A stretch of DNA of 64,000 nucleotides from Ottelia alismoides (GCA_037367405.1 JAZKJV010006041.1:558001-622000); one strand, 5' to 3'; counted from the first letter of the stretch, positions 46,499 to 58,862 are shown. Translations and numbers: made by a program. Notes: generated from the sequence alone by a model not told the origin.

Positions 46499-47437
46499 TT
46501 AAGGCGGTTTTCGGCTGATCTTTTTGTGAGCCTGCGGTGGGAGATCGTAATGATGAGTTGGAGATGAGGCATATGATTCCCAACAATTGTCCGTGTCATC
46601 CTCAGACAAATTATGATGGATAGTGGATGAATTGTTTGAGTCAGATGAAAGATATCCATCATCAGAATTATCCTCAGAGGAGTAGTAATTGAAAGTGGGC
46701 ATACTCCAAGTATTCTGGTCTTTTTGTTTTTTCAATTGTTTTCTCAGAATTCGTTCCTTCTTGGGGTCAATCAGTTTGTCCTCGGATGAATGCTCAGAAG
46801 CACCGGTCTCAGTCAGCTCATACGAAAGAATTCCAGTGTACTTGAAGAATGCAGGAGCATCAGTTTTGGATGAGTGGTAGTTAGGAACGGGAGTTGTCCA
46901 ACGAGGATTGAATTTTGGATCCTTACGAAGATACGGCTTTAGGGCTGCCGAACATACTTCACTCATGTAAACCATCTTTTCCGGACCTGATGAGGGATCA
47001 TCAACTAATTCCTCTTCCGAAAGGTCAAAGGTGACTTTCTTTTTATTTCGTCGTGAAGGTGTCGGTTCACTTGAGTATCCAGATGAATAGCCATTGAGAT
47101 TCTCCTTGGTCGGTGCTTGGTCTGCGTGCTTGCTCTCAGTCTCCCGAATGTTTGAGCATTCTCGATTTGGGATGATTTGGTCAAGATATTCAGAGAATGT
47201 TGCTCCAGGGTGTGACCATGCATATGTCTCTGGATCGTAGTAGAAAGATTTGTCAATTTTAAGATCCTCGGGGATTTGAATATTGGGGAGAGTCTCTGCA
47301 TGTTCTTTCTCTCTTGATTCGATGTTGATGCATTCCTGAGTCGAGTTGATGTAGTCCATGTAGTCGGAGTAGGTTGACCCAGGGTGTGCCCATGCATAAG
47401 TCTCCGGATCATATGATTCATATACATGGTTGTCCAT
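46499..47437 (-). CDS. Uncharacterised 312-codon ORF of element E
   Basis: I do not recognise this protein. The ATG at 47437-47435 is in strong plant context (ACCATGG). The frame is also open 21 codons upstream and overlaps the end of the protease frame, separated by one base in a C7 run. The protein has a duplicated motif, YDPETYAWAHPGSTYSDYMD and YDPETYAWSHPGATFSEYLD, about 60 residues apart. A second pair reads TTPVPNYHSS and SMPTFNYYSS. Between and after them it is acidic and Ser-rich, with a basic patch SRRNKKK and a Lys-rich segment RKQLKKQK. No membrane segment, signal peptide or RT/integrase motif is seen. Its place equals the acidic linker between protease and RT in B, so it may be an expanded linker or a new gene of a non-autonomous family. 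Confidence 0.6.
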   Translation of the reverse strand: MDNHVYESYDPETYAWAHPGSTYSDYMDYINSTQECINIESREKEHAETLPNIQIPEDLKIDKSFYYDPETYAWSHPGATFSEYLDQIIPNRECSNIRETESKHADQAPTKENLNGYSSGYSSEPTPSRRNKKKVTFDLSEEELVDDPSSGPEKMVYMSEVCSAALKPYLRKDPKFNPRWTTPVPNYHSSKTDAPAFFKYTGILSYELTETGASEHSSEDKLIDPKKERILRKQLKKQKDQNTWSMPTFNYYSSEDNSDDGYLSSDSNNSSTIHHNLSEDDTDNCWESYASSPTHHYDLPPQAHKKISRKPP

Positions 47438-48158
47438 GGTGAGAGCGGCTGGGAATGGAGCTGGGGGGGAGCTTTTCGAAACCAATAGTCTCATCAACAA
47501 CTGCTATCTCAGGTGTGGTCGCGGGGTAGGGCTCTTCTACCGCTTTATGGTTACAGTTGTTGGGGACTTCGTGGGTTGCCCCAGAAGATCGTGGTTCCTC
47601 AAAGATAGGGTCAGTTTTAAGTGCTTCCAATGCTGTGAAATTGATTTCCCGGGTCTCACAATCGATACTCGCCTTGGCCAATGCCAAGAATGGCTTTCCG
47701 AGAATGATTGGAGACTGGGTGAATTCTCCTTGATGCTCAATATAAACGATCGTGAATTCTACCTTAAGCGGAGCACCTTGGAATTTCATGATGATAGAAA
47801 TAATTCCTCTCGGCCGCTTTATTGATCGGTCCGCCAATTGAATGATCTCTCGTATCTTCTGAATCGGTCCGAGTTGGAGTTCGTGAAAGACAGAGGTCGG
47901 GAGGATATTAATCGGTGAATCGTCATCAATCCGAGCATGGGTGAAAATTGTGTCTTTGATTTCACAATCGAATCTGGGCAACCGCTTCACTATGCGGCTC
48001 TTGGTTTTTCTCCTCAACACCAAGGAGGAGGCCATTGACAAGATATGTCTTTCGATTTTTGTTCGTATCCTGCCCGACTTTTTGTTCATTAATTTATCTG
48101 TTATAAATCTTTTAAGGTCGGGAAAAGTGTTCAATGGCCTGTATAAAGGGAAGTTCAA
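47418..48158 (-). CDS. pro: Athila-type aspartic protease region of element E (246 codons)
   Basis: Open frame aligned with B's protease. An upstream segment RTKIERHILSMA matches B's DIEKHVLSMA. The active-site region is RIDDDSPINILP (residues 77-87), where B has LDNGSSINLLP, then ADRSIKRPRG and SPIILGKPFLA (residue 149 onward). The Gly of the usual D-x-G triad is Asp, so activity is doubtful. The ATG at 48158 is probably not the original start, because homology continues upstream in another frame. The end overlaps the 312-codon ORF; one extra C in a C7 tract (about 47463-47469) accounts for the frame change. Confidence 0.7.
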   Translation of the reverse strand: MNFPLYRPLNTFPDLKRFITDKLMNKKSGRIRTKIERHILSMASSLVLRRKTKSRIVKRLPRFDCEIKDTIFTHARIDDDSPINILPTSVFHELQLGPIQKIREIIQLADRSIKRPRGIISIIMKFQGAPLKVEFTIVYIEHQGEFTQSPIILGKPFLALAKASIDCETREINFTALEALKTDPIFEEPRSSGATHEVPNNCNHKAVEEPYPATTPEIAVVDETIGFEKLPPSSIPSRSHHGQPCI

Positions 48159-48942
48159 ACATCAAGCGTTTTTTCAGTGCTTCCCGTATAGTCGGATCCA
48201 AATTTCGTAGATCATCTTCAGTTTCAATTTTTATGAAATTTTCTGAATTTTCAATTTTTTTGTGATTTTCAAATATTTCTAATTTTTGGTATTTTCTGGG
48301 TGGTGTGGGGGTGTGGGGTGTTCTTCAGACGAAGAGGGGCTCTGGTGTTCAGGGTGGTGGTCAGCAGCATAATCATTTTCAGAATTATCCATTGGTCCCT
48401 GAATATCCTCAGAATTTTCAATCTCAGATCCAGTTATTTCCTCATTCATTTTACTGTCCGAGCCACCATAGAATGCGATGAATCGATCGGTAAATTTTTG
48501 AAATCTCTCCTCTATTGACTTGAATTTCTTATTTATCCTCGAAATATCCTCCTCAAGATTTGGTTCATGATTAATTATGGGAGCAGTAGGTGTATGCTCG
48601 ATAATTTCATCTTCCATTTTTCTCTTTGTACTGAGAGGAGAGTTTCTTGGAATATCCGAAATATGATCATTATTTTCCTGAAAATTTCTCCTCAAAAATA
48701 ATGGAAGGAGGCTGCTCATATAGTCTAGTTATGTGGAGTTGATCCGAGTAAAATTTATTTCTTTGATCATGAGTGGTCGGATCTTGGTATGGTGGAGCAT
48801 GTCTGAAGAAGGGGTTGTTGTTCATGAAGCCTATTGAATTGGTGAAAAGAGATGGTGGTTGAGAGTTTCTTGGAGGAGGTGTTTTGGGTCTAACCGACAC
48901 GAATTCATTTTCATAGTATAATTTCGATGGGTGTTCCGTCAT
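48159..48942 (-). pseudogene. gag: Gag-like N-terminal region of element E, frameshifted
   Basis: Starts at an ATG at 48942 (MTEHPSKLYYENEF). It passes a frame change near 48670-48719 into a 146-codon frame (48279-48719) and ends at a TAG (48279-48281). Pro/Asn-rich at first, then a probable coiled coil (ISRINKKFKSIEERFQKF), then a Ser/Pro/His-rich tail. The typical Gag core (TTWEELK, KCPHH) is missing. A segment in another frame near 48130-48230 resembles the pre-protease part of B. Position and order make it a shortened gag. Confidence 0.55.
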
Positions 48943-50219
48943 TTTTGAGAGGAATGGGGGCTGGATCTGTGAGAGTATTTGGACAAGAGTTCCATTATGA
49001 GGTTTAAATCAAGAGAGGGAAGAGACGATTGCACGGATAGTCAAGAGAATTTTTATCGAATGTGCGGCTATTGATCTTGAAATCGGTTCACGCACACCAA
49101 TGCAAACACAATTCAAACCCCGGGTTCACCAACTCACACAATGAAGCCGTACGAGTTCGGCTATTATCTTTTCAATTTTAGTTGGTGATAAATTCAATCT
49201 TGCAAGCCGTCTAAACGAGATGTTTAGGTTTGGAGCTGGGCTCTATCCTAGTGTGCGTCTCTCTCCTCGCTGCAAGATAAAATCAAACAATGTCGGGGTT
49301 GCTCTCCCGCAGAAATTCTTGATTTTATGAATTTTTTTTTTAGATCGGCTATATTTAGCAGTCCTAGTTTTATTAAGGCGATCACTGTAGAATTTAGATG
49401 AACACAAATACACGTCTACCGTCCAGTCCCAATTTCCTTTATGTGATAAAACAAGAGAGAGGAATTCGGGGAAAAGCCGATGCACGCGGAAAACTTATGA
49501 TGAATGCTCAGTTAGAAGACTTACAGTGCCTCCTCGCAATCTCCATGTGGGATGCAATACAGGATTGAAAATTTATACTAAATGCGTGCAAGCCGATGAA
49601 AACCGCACCTAAGCAGAAAGTTCTATTAGCGGGATGAATTGAGTTGAATTTGGCTAAGTTAAACGATCTAATGTGCGTCTCAGTTAAAGTGCAGTGTGGC
49701 TTAAGATCCTACGAGCACAATCAGAAAAAAAATTGCTCTAAGAGCCGTATGTGCAGGTCTATCCTAATCGCCACTCAAGTCGGGCACCACCCTCTCCGGA
49801 GAGTGAAACAGGCCACGACACACCACAAATAAAGTTCAATGTCCATGTATACACGCGAGAGTCCAAACGGACACCGCTATAAATGAGCAGAAAATAAAAA
49901 TGCAGAAATTAAAAACCTAGACTCTACTCTCTCTCACGACTCGACTCGATCTTAATTTAATTGCGGTTTCTTCAGGTGTCGGTGAAGATGCGTCGGTTAC
50001 TTGAAAAACCGCTCCACGTGCGCCGGGTACCTCGCAAGAAAAATAAGAGAGAGAATGTAAGAGAGTGACTCAGAAAATAATCACAAATAAAATAAATGAA
50101 AGAAATGCTGAAAAATAAATACAAGAAATAAAATGGGATTTACAATGAAAAATTCGGGGTCAGACTACCCGAATTGGAAAACCGAACAAAAATTTTCAAA
50201 CAAAACTAAGCCGTTTGCC
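48943..50219 (-). other. 5' leader of element E
   Basis: Non-coding. Contains the gag-proximal hairpin AGCCG/CGGCT (49145-49162) with conserved flanks, and an intron-like segment (49270-49524). Confidence 0.7.
49270..49524 (-). other. Predicted leader intron (E)
   Basis: Sense donor ACT|GTAAGTC at 49524 and acceptor TTTTATCTTGCAG|C ending at 49270 (255 nt), aligned with Z's 248-nt candidate. Confidence 0.42.
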
Positions 50220-50237
50220 TCCCCGGCAACGGCGCCA
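50220..50237 (-). promoter_or_regulatory. Primer-binding site, tRNA-Asp (E)
   Basis: Exact 18-nt match, two bases from the 5' LTR. Confidence 0.95.
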
Positions 50238-50239
50238 TC

Positions 50240-51874
50240 TGACGGGTCCGCAAAAGCCGTGTTAAGAATGTATTTTTAATCTTCGTGCGTGAAAATAATT
50301 AGAGTCGTGCGTTGTAGGCGGCGATCGGAAACGATCAAGAAAATACCACAATTTTTAATCAAATTTAATCAAGTGGTTTTTGTTTTATTTTACTTGGGCA
50401 AGTCCCAAGGTCGATCACAAGGAGGCAAAGGAACAACCTAGAATTAAGTCTATCACAGTTCGTGTTCGGTTTTCGAGGCGGTCTTTTTTTTTGGAATTTT
50501 AAATGCAATAAAGGATGCAAAATGCAAATTCGGCCTATTTTAGGGACTAAAATGTAAAATATATTCAATCGGTGTCCGAAAAATACGAATCTTGGCCACA
50601 ATGTAAATGACGATGAAATGAGTGCACTGTAATTTTTTTGTAATTTTTAGATGCAATATGATTTTTTACGAATTCTTAAATGCCAAACAAATTAATTTTC
50701 AATATTTAATTTTAATAAATATTAAACCTACTTATTTTCGAGAACTAAAATTATCTAAGATCTATCACAAGGTAATGGATCCTAGAAAAATCCTAGATCA
50801 CAAAAATGTAGGGTCTATACCTATTAAAAATTAACAGTGAAATATGCAAAATGATTTTTATAGAGCAAAGTGTGCATGCAAATGCAATGATTTTTGGGCA
50901 CAATGTCAAGCAACTTAATCTCTCCAATATGTAATTTTTGGGGAATTTTTTAAGCAACGGTTAATTAACTATGAATTTCTGAGCACAGATTGGGTAAAAT
51001 ATCTCAATTTCCACAAAATAATTATTTATTAATCAACCGTAATTCATAAAAATATCCACAGCATGTCAAAATGTAGAGGATTAAGAGATGAACAAAATGC
51101 TATTTTTAAATAAAAAAAATGATGCAATGTAGAGGTCTTTAATGGATGACAAAGACCGGGGTTACAGATGCAAACTGAATAAATAAAAATAATGCAAGGG
51201 GGGACCTAAAATTAATTACCAGAAGTAAGGGGGTGAATCTGCAATTCTTCCAGAGGGGCACGTGCGCAGCACGTGCCTCTGGTTGGCTGGGCTGAAGTGT
51301 AATTTGGCGGAGCACCGGGTGTATCTTTGCTATTTGTCCACGGTCACGTGCGTAGCACGTGACCTGGGCTGACGTCAGCTGACGTGTGCGTTCCCTCCCG
51401 CACGTGCACCTCACGTGGGAGGGCCTCGGGCTAGCCGCCCGGTGGCGCGGCGGAGGGATGCCGAGACGATGGCGTGGTCGAGGGCCGCTGGTCGGCTCGG
51501 CCAAGGCGGCGGGAGGCCGAGTCGCTGGTGGAGGAGGAGCAGTCGATGTCGTTGGAGACGTAGATGAGGGAGCTGTCGTAGTTGGTCGGAGAAGATGAAG
51601 GCCGGCTACGGCGAGGCGGAGGCGGGCGTATGCGTTGGTGAAGTCGTTGGCGATGGAGTCGGAAGCGTCGGCGAAGCGAGGTGGAAGGGGCGGAGGCCCA
51701 GCTTCTGGAGGGCCGGTCGAGGCGGAGCCCAGGAGGCGAATTCGAAGAATGTCGGTGGAGGCCCGGCTCCTGGCGATGGTGACGATGGCGAGGTAGGCGG
51801 TAGCGGTGTATCGAGTCGGCGAGGAGGGGAAGCTCCGAGCGGAGCGGAGGCGACGAGGTAGAGCGAGAGAGCGG

Positions 51875-51906
<32 letters not shown>

Positions 51907-53347
51907 AAGAAAGGTAACCTGGAAGGGCTCAACGCGATGCCGGAGCGAGCAGCCGAGGCGGGGGTGGAGCCGCTTGCTGCGACAAGCTCGGGGAGCTTGG
52001 ATCTCGCCGGAGTAGGAGTGGTCGGAGGGATGTCACCACCTCGGAGGCGTCCTAGGATAGAAGTTGGCGGATGAAGGTCTGGGGGGGCCGGCGATGGAGC
52101 TTATATAGGGTAGAGGGGGAGAAGGGCTCCGGAGGTTGCGGGAGAGGTTGAGATATCTCGGAGGGGGGTAGTTGTCTGCCGCCGTTGGAGAGGATAGCGG
52201 AGGGGGCGGTTGGCGGAGGTTTCGGAGAGGGCGGCGATGCCCGAGGGATCGGGGAAGACAGTTGGGGAAGAAGGGTTCCCGGCCGTTCGATCGGCCGAGA
52301 TCGAACGGCCCAGGGAAGGCCACGTGGCGCAGGCGTAGGGGAAGATGGGGCACGTGCGGAGCACGTGCCTGGGATGGCGCGTGCGACGCACGTGCGTGGT
52401 TAATTAATTTTTTTTTTAATAAAAACGAGATAAAAAAAAGGCGAAAAATAGCTGACACGTGGCGGCCTCTGGGGCTGCCACATGTCAGCTCCAGAAAAAT
52501 CAGAGGAAAAAGAGTTTGTAAAATCAAAAAGAAATAGTAAACCACCCCGGATCGAAAAAGTTCCTTCACGAAAAATGCTCGTCTCGACGAGATCTACAAC
52601 TTTCATGAAGACATCAAAGCCCAATTTGGTCAAATGTAAAAAGTGAATTTTTGGGGTATCCCATGTACATAGAATACCTTGATTTTTGGTTTTCTAATTT
52701 TTTTTGTCATTTTTAAACAAGATAAAAAACCGGAAAAATAGAGAAAACTCAAAGATAAATACAAGAGACCTTAATCTAATTTTTTTGGATTTTTATAAGT
52801 TAAGAAAATATATACAAAAAACACAGGTCAAAAGCCGCGAAAAATACAATGTACAAAAGAGGCCCAAAACCCAACTTTCACATACGATCTCCGATTCACT
52901 TGAACTTGGTCTTGTTTTGAAGGTAATTGAACGTGCATTAGTTCAAAAGTGAGTAGGATCAAATCGGACACTGGATGGGGAAGATATGTGGCTTTTAGTC
53001 CAAAAACCTATAACTAGGGTTTGGGTTTTTGGTCCACTTTCCTGGGTTAATTATTTTTTTGTATTTTTTATTTATTCTTGTTAGTGATATGTACATAGTG
53101 GAGTTGGGTTTGTGACATTCGGAGTTAGTATGAAGGAGTGAGAAATAGGGGAAGTTAGGCTATTTACAGGTCATTTTTGGTTTGGATTTTTGGCTTCTTA
53201 TTTTATGCAGAAATTCATGCTAAAATGCAATTCTCATGCAATCATGCCCGAATGCTAATTATGCGAAATAAATGCAGAAATGCAGTTGATTTTGAGGGAC
53301 TTGAGTCTAATTACTGAGACTTAGAGTGATGAATCCGAGATTCATCA
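50240..53347 (-). repeat. 5' LTR of element E (3.11 kb)
   Basis: Near-identical to 41744-44832; the main difference is a short indel-rich stretch near 50255-50315. Followed by the target duplicate ATGTT. Confidence 0.95.
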
Positions 53348-53860
53348 ATGTTCTCTCATAGAAACTGACAAAGTATTTGACTATCAGTGAGTCGAACGGG
53401 AATAGATTTAACCCAGCGACTCACAAAATCAATGGAAATAAGGATGTGGTCAAATATGTGACTGTTGGGGAAGGGTCCCATGAAATCGATGCCCCAACCA
53501 TCGAGTACATCTAAAATCTAAATGGATTTCATTGGCATAGTGACTTTCGTTGTGAGGGTCCTCCCATCTTCTGACAATCAACGCAGCCTTTGACATATGT
53601 TGTTACATCCTTGAATATTGTGGGCCACCAGAGGCCACACTGTAATATTTTCGATGTTGTTCTATCTTAAGAATGGTGTCCACTATATTCGAGTGAATGA
53701 CAGTGCTCAAGGACACTTTGATGCTCCTCCTGGTGGATACACATCACCAAATACAATCTTCTCCTTCCCTGGATAAGAGTTGGTCTTCTCATAGGTAGAA
53801 GTGGATAGTGGACAAGAGCTTTTCCTTCTTGATTTTCATCTAATCTTGTGGGACTACACC
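53348..53860 (-). pseudogene. pol: Integrase N-terminal half of element D
   Basis: Zinc-finger remnants with a C..C pair near 53560-53580 and a core segment with GIDFMGP near 53490. Collinear with B 20760-21240. Frames are broken throughout. It continues across element E at 41743. Confidence 0.8.
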
Positions 53861-55330
53861 AGGGATGAGGTAGTTCACAATATCAGCATATCAAGGGAGA
53901 GAGTCCACTGTGAGAATCAACACGTTAGGAAAGGTGTCTATAATGGATGCATTGCTTAGTGGAGGCTCTTGATGCTCAATTCTGGAGAGGTGATCTGATA
54001 CCATATTTTTAACTCCACATTTATATTTGATTTCGAAATCGAACTCCTGGAGGAGGAGGATCCATCTGATCAATCTAGGATTGGCTTCCTTCGTCTGACG
54101 TAGGTATTGGATACCAGAGTGGTTAGTGTAGATAGTGACTCTATATCCAAACAAATAGGATCTGAACTTCTCAAGGGAAAAAACCACGACCAACAACTTT
54201 TTCTATGTAATAGTATATTTGTGTTGTGCTTCTTCTATTGTCTTGCTGGAGTAGTGAATGGTGTAGGGTACTTTCTCTTTTCTCTATCCTAACAAGCCCC
54301 AACTAAAAAATCCGACGTATCTGTCATGATCTCAAAAAATAGAGACCAATCAAGCAGCTGTAGGGCTGGAGCTTGAGTGATAAGCTCCTTCAGCTGATTG
54401 AAATAAAGGAGGACTTGTTGATTAACATGAAACTCGGCCTCCTTGTGCAGTAATTCAGTGAGAGGTCAGACGATGTGGTTGAAATCTCTGATGAACCTTC
54501 TATAGAAATGCACATGCCCCAGGAATGACCTCACATTTCTGACATTCTGAGGTGGCTCAAGATTGTCAATCACATCCACCTTTGCTAGGTTGACTTTCAT
54601 GCTATGCTTGGAAACAACATGGCCCAGCACAGTCCCTTCAGTGACCATGAAGTGCCTCTTTTCCCAAGATAGTACGAGATTGACTTCTCGACATTTCTGA
54701 AGTACTTTGTCTAGGTGCTGAAGACAAGAATCCATGCTATCACCATAGATGGAGAAGTCATCCGTGAACACCTCGAGAAAACTGCCAACCATATCGGTAA
54801 ATATTGTAATCATGCACCTCTGGAATGTGGCAGGTGCATTGCACAAATCAAAGGACATTATCTTGAAAGCGTAGGTGTTGAACGAGCAAGTGAAGTTCAT
54901 CTTCTCTTGGTCCTCTGGGTTGATTGCCACTTGGTTGTCTCAGAAATACCCATCCAAAAAGTAGAAGAACTCCTTGCAGGCCTGTCTTTCCAGAACTTGA
55001 TCAATAAATGGGTAGGGGAAGTAGTCCTTCTTTGTTGCAGTATTGAGGTGGCGGTAATCAACACATACACGCCTGTAATTCATGGTGAGCCTAGATTTAT
55101 TTGGAGTTTCATGCTAGGGGCTCACCCTTTTGGAGTCGGAGATGGGATAAATAAACCCTGCATCACACCACTTTGTGATCTCCTTCATGCCCCGTAGGTT
55201 AGGGTTTATTCTCCTCTGAAATTCTTGGGATGTCTTGGCATTATCTTCCAAGTAGATGCGGTGTGAACACAAAGCAGGATTTATCCCGTGGAAGTCTAAT
55301 ATTACCAACTAAGTGCCTTGCGATTTTTCT
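53861..55330 (-). pseudogene. pol: RT and RNase H of element D
   Basis: RNase H piece 53891-54196 with [15 protein letters not shown] and TIYTNHSGIQYL, where the usual catalytic Asp is Asn. RT piece 54466-54930 with FDLCNAPATFQRCM and FTDDF, where the usual Met is Thr, then [12 protein letters not shown]-part 55114-55308 with KEITKWCDAGFIYPISDSK. Several frameshifts separate them. Confidence 0.87.
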
Positions 55331-55559
55331 CTAGAACGTCGACTAATTGAGATTCTTGATCTAGGGTTAGCTTGCTGCTGATGATGACTGGATACATGTT
55401 TTCTGCACCTGCAAGGAAAGCATACATGAGGCCTACCAGAAGTTGCTTTGATTATGGTTTTAATCGAGCCTGCTTCTCAGTCACTTCAAAAACTGCACTG
55501 GTAGGTGGGCGATCTGCCATGATTTTGGAGGTGTTGCTCACCTCGATCACTAGTGGCTC

Positions 55560-56250
55560 TACTAAAAATGTGCTGAAAAATCATCAATGAATTCCTCATG
55601 TTCGGACTGGCATGAATCTTCTACCTTAAAGAAGTCCATCAGCAAGTAAGAGTTCGTCTCCCAATCGACATTGAATCATGTGAAGACTATGTTTTCTAGG
55701 TCCTCCTCTAGAGAGGATTTTTTGAATCCATGTATCATTCAAAGAGAATTTTGTGTCTCTAATATCTGCAATGAAGTCACAGTATGCTTCAAACGATTCT
55801 ACGTGACCTTGATCAGACACAACTTTTAGTTTACTGACCACGTCCATTGTCACTTTGTCATTGTTCGAGCATAATGTGATCTTCTTGGACCCATAATCAA
55901 CCACGTCCTCTGTAGTGCACAAAAATGGCCGGCCATGAATAATAGGGGTCGGGAGTAATGGTGCAGGTGAGTCCATATCAAGGTCTACGAAATCAATAGG
56001 AAATTACATATCCTGCATTTTTACGACAACATCCTCCAATAAACCCTGAGGTCGCTTAATTAATCGAGCATCGAACTGAAGGATCATGCGTGTTGAATTG
56101 AGCAGTCACACCCAAATTCTATGAGCAGTGAGGCATGAAAAAGCTTTATTGAAGATCTATTATCAAGTAGAGTTTGCTCAAAGACTTGGTCAAAAATCTT
56201 GCATCTGATCAATGGTGCTCCTTTGTCAGGCTTCTTTTCCGGGAGGTTGT
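55560..56250 (-). pseudogene. pol: Protease region of element D
   Basis: Pieces in different frames: MDSPAPLLPTPIIHGRPFL (55626-55976) and, upstream, LDNRSSIKLF (within 56084-56458), matching the active-site DNGSS of B with Gly changed to Arg. Non-functional. Confidence 0.8.
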
Positions 56251-58862
56251 TGATTGCTACCACTATAGCCATGGTAAGGACGTGCTTCTCTAGTAACTGG
56301 CATCTGCTATTGCGGTTCGATCGACACTTGTTTGTACACGCTTCCTTCAATCCCTTCTTCATAACGGGCATGTATTCCATGTTATTTAGCAAAGGTAATT
56401 CAACAATCAAGTTTTGAAGAATATCCACAACACCTAGATTAGACAATGTATTTTTCATTTTGCATTTTTTTGGATTGTTCTATTGCATCAAAAAAATGAA
56501 TATGTAAAGAACTGAAATCAGAAATAGTGTGTTCTTATTTACATTAGAATTCACGTCACCACATTTTGTACAATTGTGCTGCAAAAAGTTGTACACTCTG
56601 GAGCTAGGAGTGGACATCCAAAAACTATTATCTCTACTCCGTAGGTTGGTGCTGGATCGACTGCTATGGAATGCTCCTCCATGGCTGGCGCAACCTCACT
56701 TCGACAGCGATCATTATTTTGGTATTTTTTATTTTTTCTGATTTTTTTATTATTTTTTTGAGGATTGTGGTGGTTGGCTATTAGCATGGCTCTTCCTCCT
56801 TCTTCCTCACCCCAACCTGTAGTTGGCACATTTTATGTAGAAGATGACGATTCACCAGATAAAGCTTTATTCTTCCCCCAGATAGTGGTATATGGAGGCA
56901 AGGTCATACAGTTCCTAAGGGTAATAACATTAGACAAAATAACATCACAATCATATGACTCTACATACATGGACAAGACTTCACATTCTACATGCTCTTT
57001 GCGCTTAAAGTTATTGGGGTTGTCTTTGACCTGGGCCAAAATTGGAGCTTTTGTGGCTGCAAGTTCGTCTATCTTATGTGCCATCTCTTTTGGGCCCTTC
57101 ACTAACTGGGTCGACAATCGAAGCTCAGGTTCACAGGACCGCCTCGGAAGGTTCAACATGTTGGCCATATTTTGGTTGATGGTGCGGAGGCTGAGAGGGG
57201 TGTTGTTGTTATAGTTGTTGAGGTGGAGGAAGCTAATATTGGTGCTAGTAAGGAGGAGGATGATAGTTTTGGTGAGATGCAGCTGCGTACTGATGGTACA
57301 TCTAGTGCTGGCGATACGGTGATTATACTGTTGATTCTGTCTCCAATTATTATGGAATTGTGGAGACTGATGGTATTGAGGCTGTTGGAACTGGGACTGG
57401 GTAAATCTCCCTCATTGATGTTGAGGGAATGGACGTGAATTTACAGGTTGGCCCTATTGAGGTCTGCCTGGACATGCCAGTTGGGTGTCGTTCAATCAAA
57501 CTCCATTCACCTCTTGAATGAGAGGTGATGGAAGAGAGAATGGACAATAGGAAGACAGGGGCTCTGATTGATATACCACCAACTGTTGTTGTGATGCCTG
57601 GTCAGGAGTATGCACGTAATATACATGTTGGAGTATTGGTTGTTGCTGACTTGGCTGAGGTTTCTCTGGTGGTGCTGGCTCATCATTCTTCTCAACGGGA
57701 GTTTTATGCAGTGGAGTCATCGATTGGAAGGCACTGATGGTACTCACTAGCAACTTGAGTTGCTTGGTGATCTGATCCAATTTGTCAAGATTTTGAGTTC
57801 TTTGTTCAATCACAACAAGTTTTTCTAGATCCTGTGATCATTTCTCGATGATACCAACCTTGGAGAGATGGCCCCCGATGATGCTGAGGTTGGAGCTCTC
57901 ATCTCTCTCTACCTCATGGGATACTGCCATGTAGACTAGCTTGTGGAGGACCTGATGTTGTCTCTGATAAGCACAGGATGAAGAGAGGGGAGCCTCTCCC
58001 TCGATCATAGCTTCGAAAATCTGCCAGACTACATCTTTATCCTTATTGAAGTGGATCCCCCACATGCAGTGTCAACTAATCTCTGGCTTTCAACATTCAA
58101 ACCCCCGAAGAAGTGTTGGACCAAGCTGGACCTTGTTATCTCGTGGTGGGGGCGCTTCTCATGTAAATCAATGAATCGCTCCCATGCTTCATGAATGGAC
58201 TCGTGGGTAGGTAGAAAAAGTTTCTAATGCTAGCTCACATCTAATTGAGCCAACCGAGAGGGTAGAACTTGTGAAGGAACGCTGCCTAAAGTTCCTCCCA
58301 AGTCACCACAACCTTTCCCAAATGGTTGACCTAGTACAGGGCCTTGTCTTGCATACTAAAGGGGGACGTGCTCATCTTAACTACACCTAACAGGATGTTA
58401 GGGTAGAGCGTAGTACTGAAGATGTGAGAGAACTATTGTAAGTGAATGTACGGTTCCCTCGTTGGTATTCCTGTGGGAAGTGGGCAAAAGAATAAGGAAT
58501 TGAAGTTTTAGCTCAAAATGAGCATGCATCGGTGGGATGTGAATCCACTCAGTCATCTGGCTGCCTCTAGGGTTGCAAGTCTCTTTCAGCGTTGTTAGGG
58601 TTCCCATTCCTTGGCTCCTTCTTCATCATCATCATAAGGTGGTTCATCTTCATGTCTTCCTCCTTCTCCTGCTGGTATGTTCCTAAGATCGTTCATCACA
58701 TCTTGGAATGCAGTCTAGGCATGAGCTAGTTCAGTCAGTTGTTATTGGATGGCTTGACAAAATCCAACAACTGAGTATTGACTTGGTTCTGATCGAGTAT
58801 GGGCTCTTTTTTGTCTGGGGCAGCAGTTGTCCCGATCCTTTTCCCTTTCTACCAGGAGCCAT
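56251..58862 (-). pseudogene. gag: Gag of element D, multiply broken
   Basis: Starts with MAPGRKGKGSG at 58862-58860. Core fragment HAHFELKLQFLILLP (58398-58607), coiled-coil part (57496-58065; SSNLSIIGGHLSKV as in B), KDNPNNFKRKEHVECEV (56833-57168), and the protease-proximal VLTMAIVVAINNLPEKKPDKG. Collinear with B with many stops. Confidence 0.8.

Larger units (their letters stand above)
41744..53347 (-). mobile_element. Element E: complete retrotransposon with gag/protease remnants but no RT or integrase
   Basis: 11.6 kb with LTRs 41744-44832 and 50240-53347, PBS 50220-50237, PPT 44833, and a perfect target duplication ATGTT (41739-41743 and 53348-53352) inside D's integrase. The LTRs are very similar by eye, so it is fairly recent. 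The 5.4-kb interior encodes a gag-like N-part, an Athila-type protease and a further ORF. RT, RNase H and integrase motifs are absent from the whole interior. Confidence 0.92.

Noticed and set aside
53348..58862. Functional pol in element D
   Set aside because: RT catalytic box and RNase H Asp are altered, and many stops and frameshifts are present.
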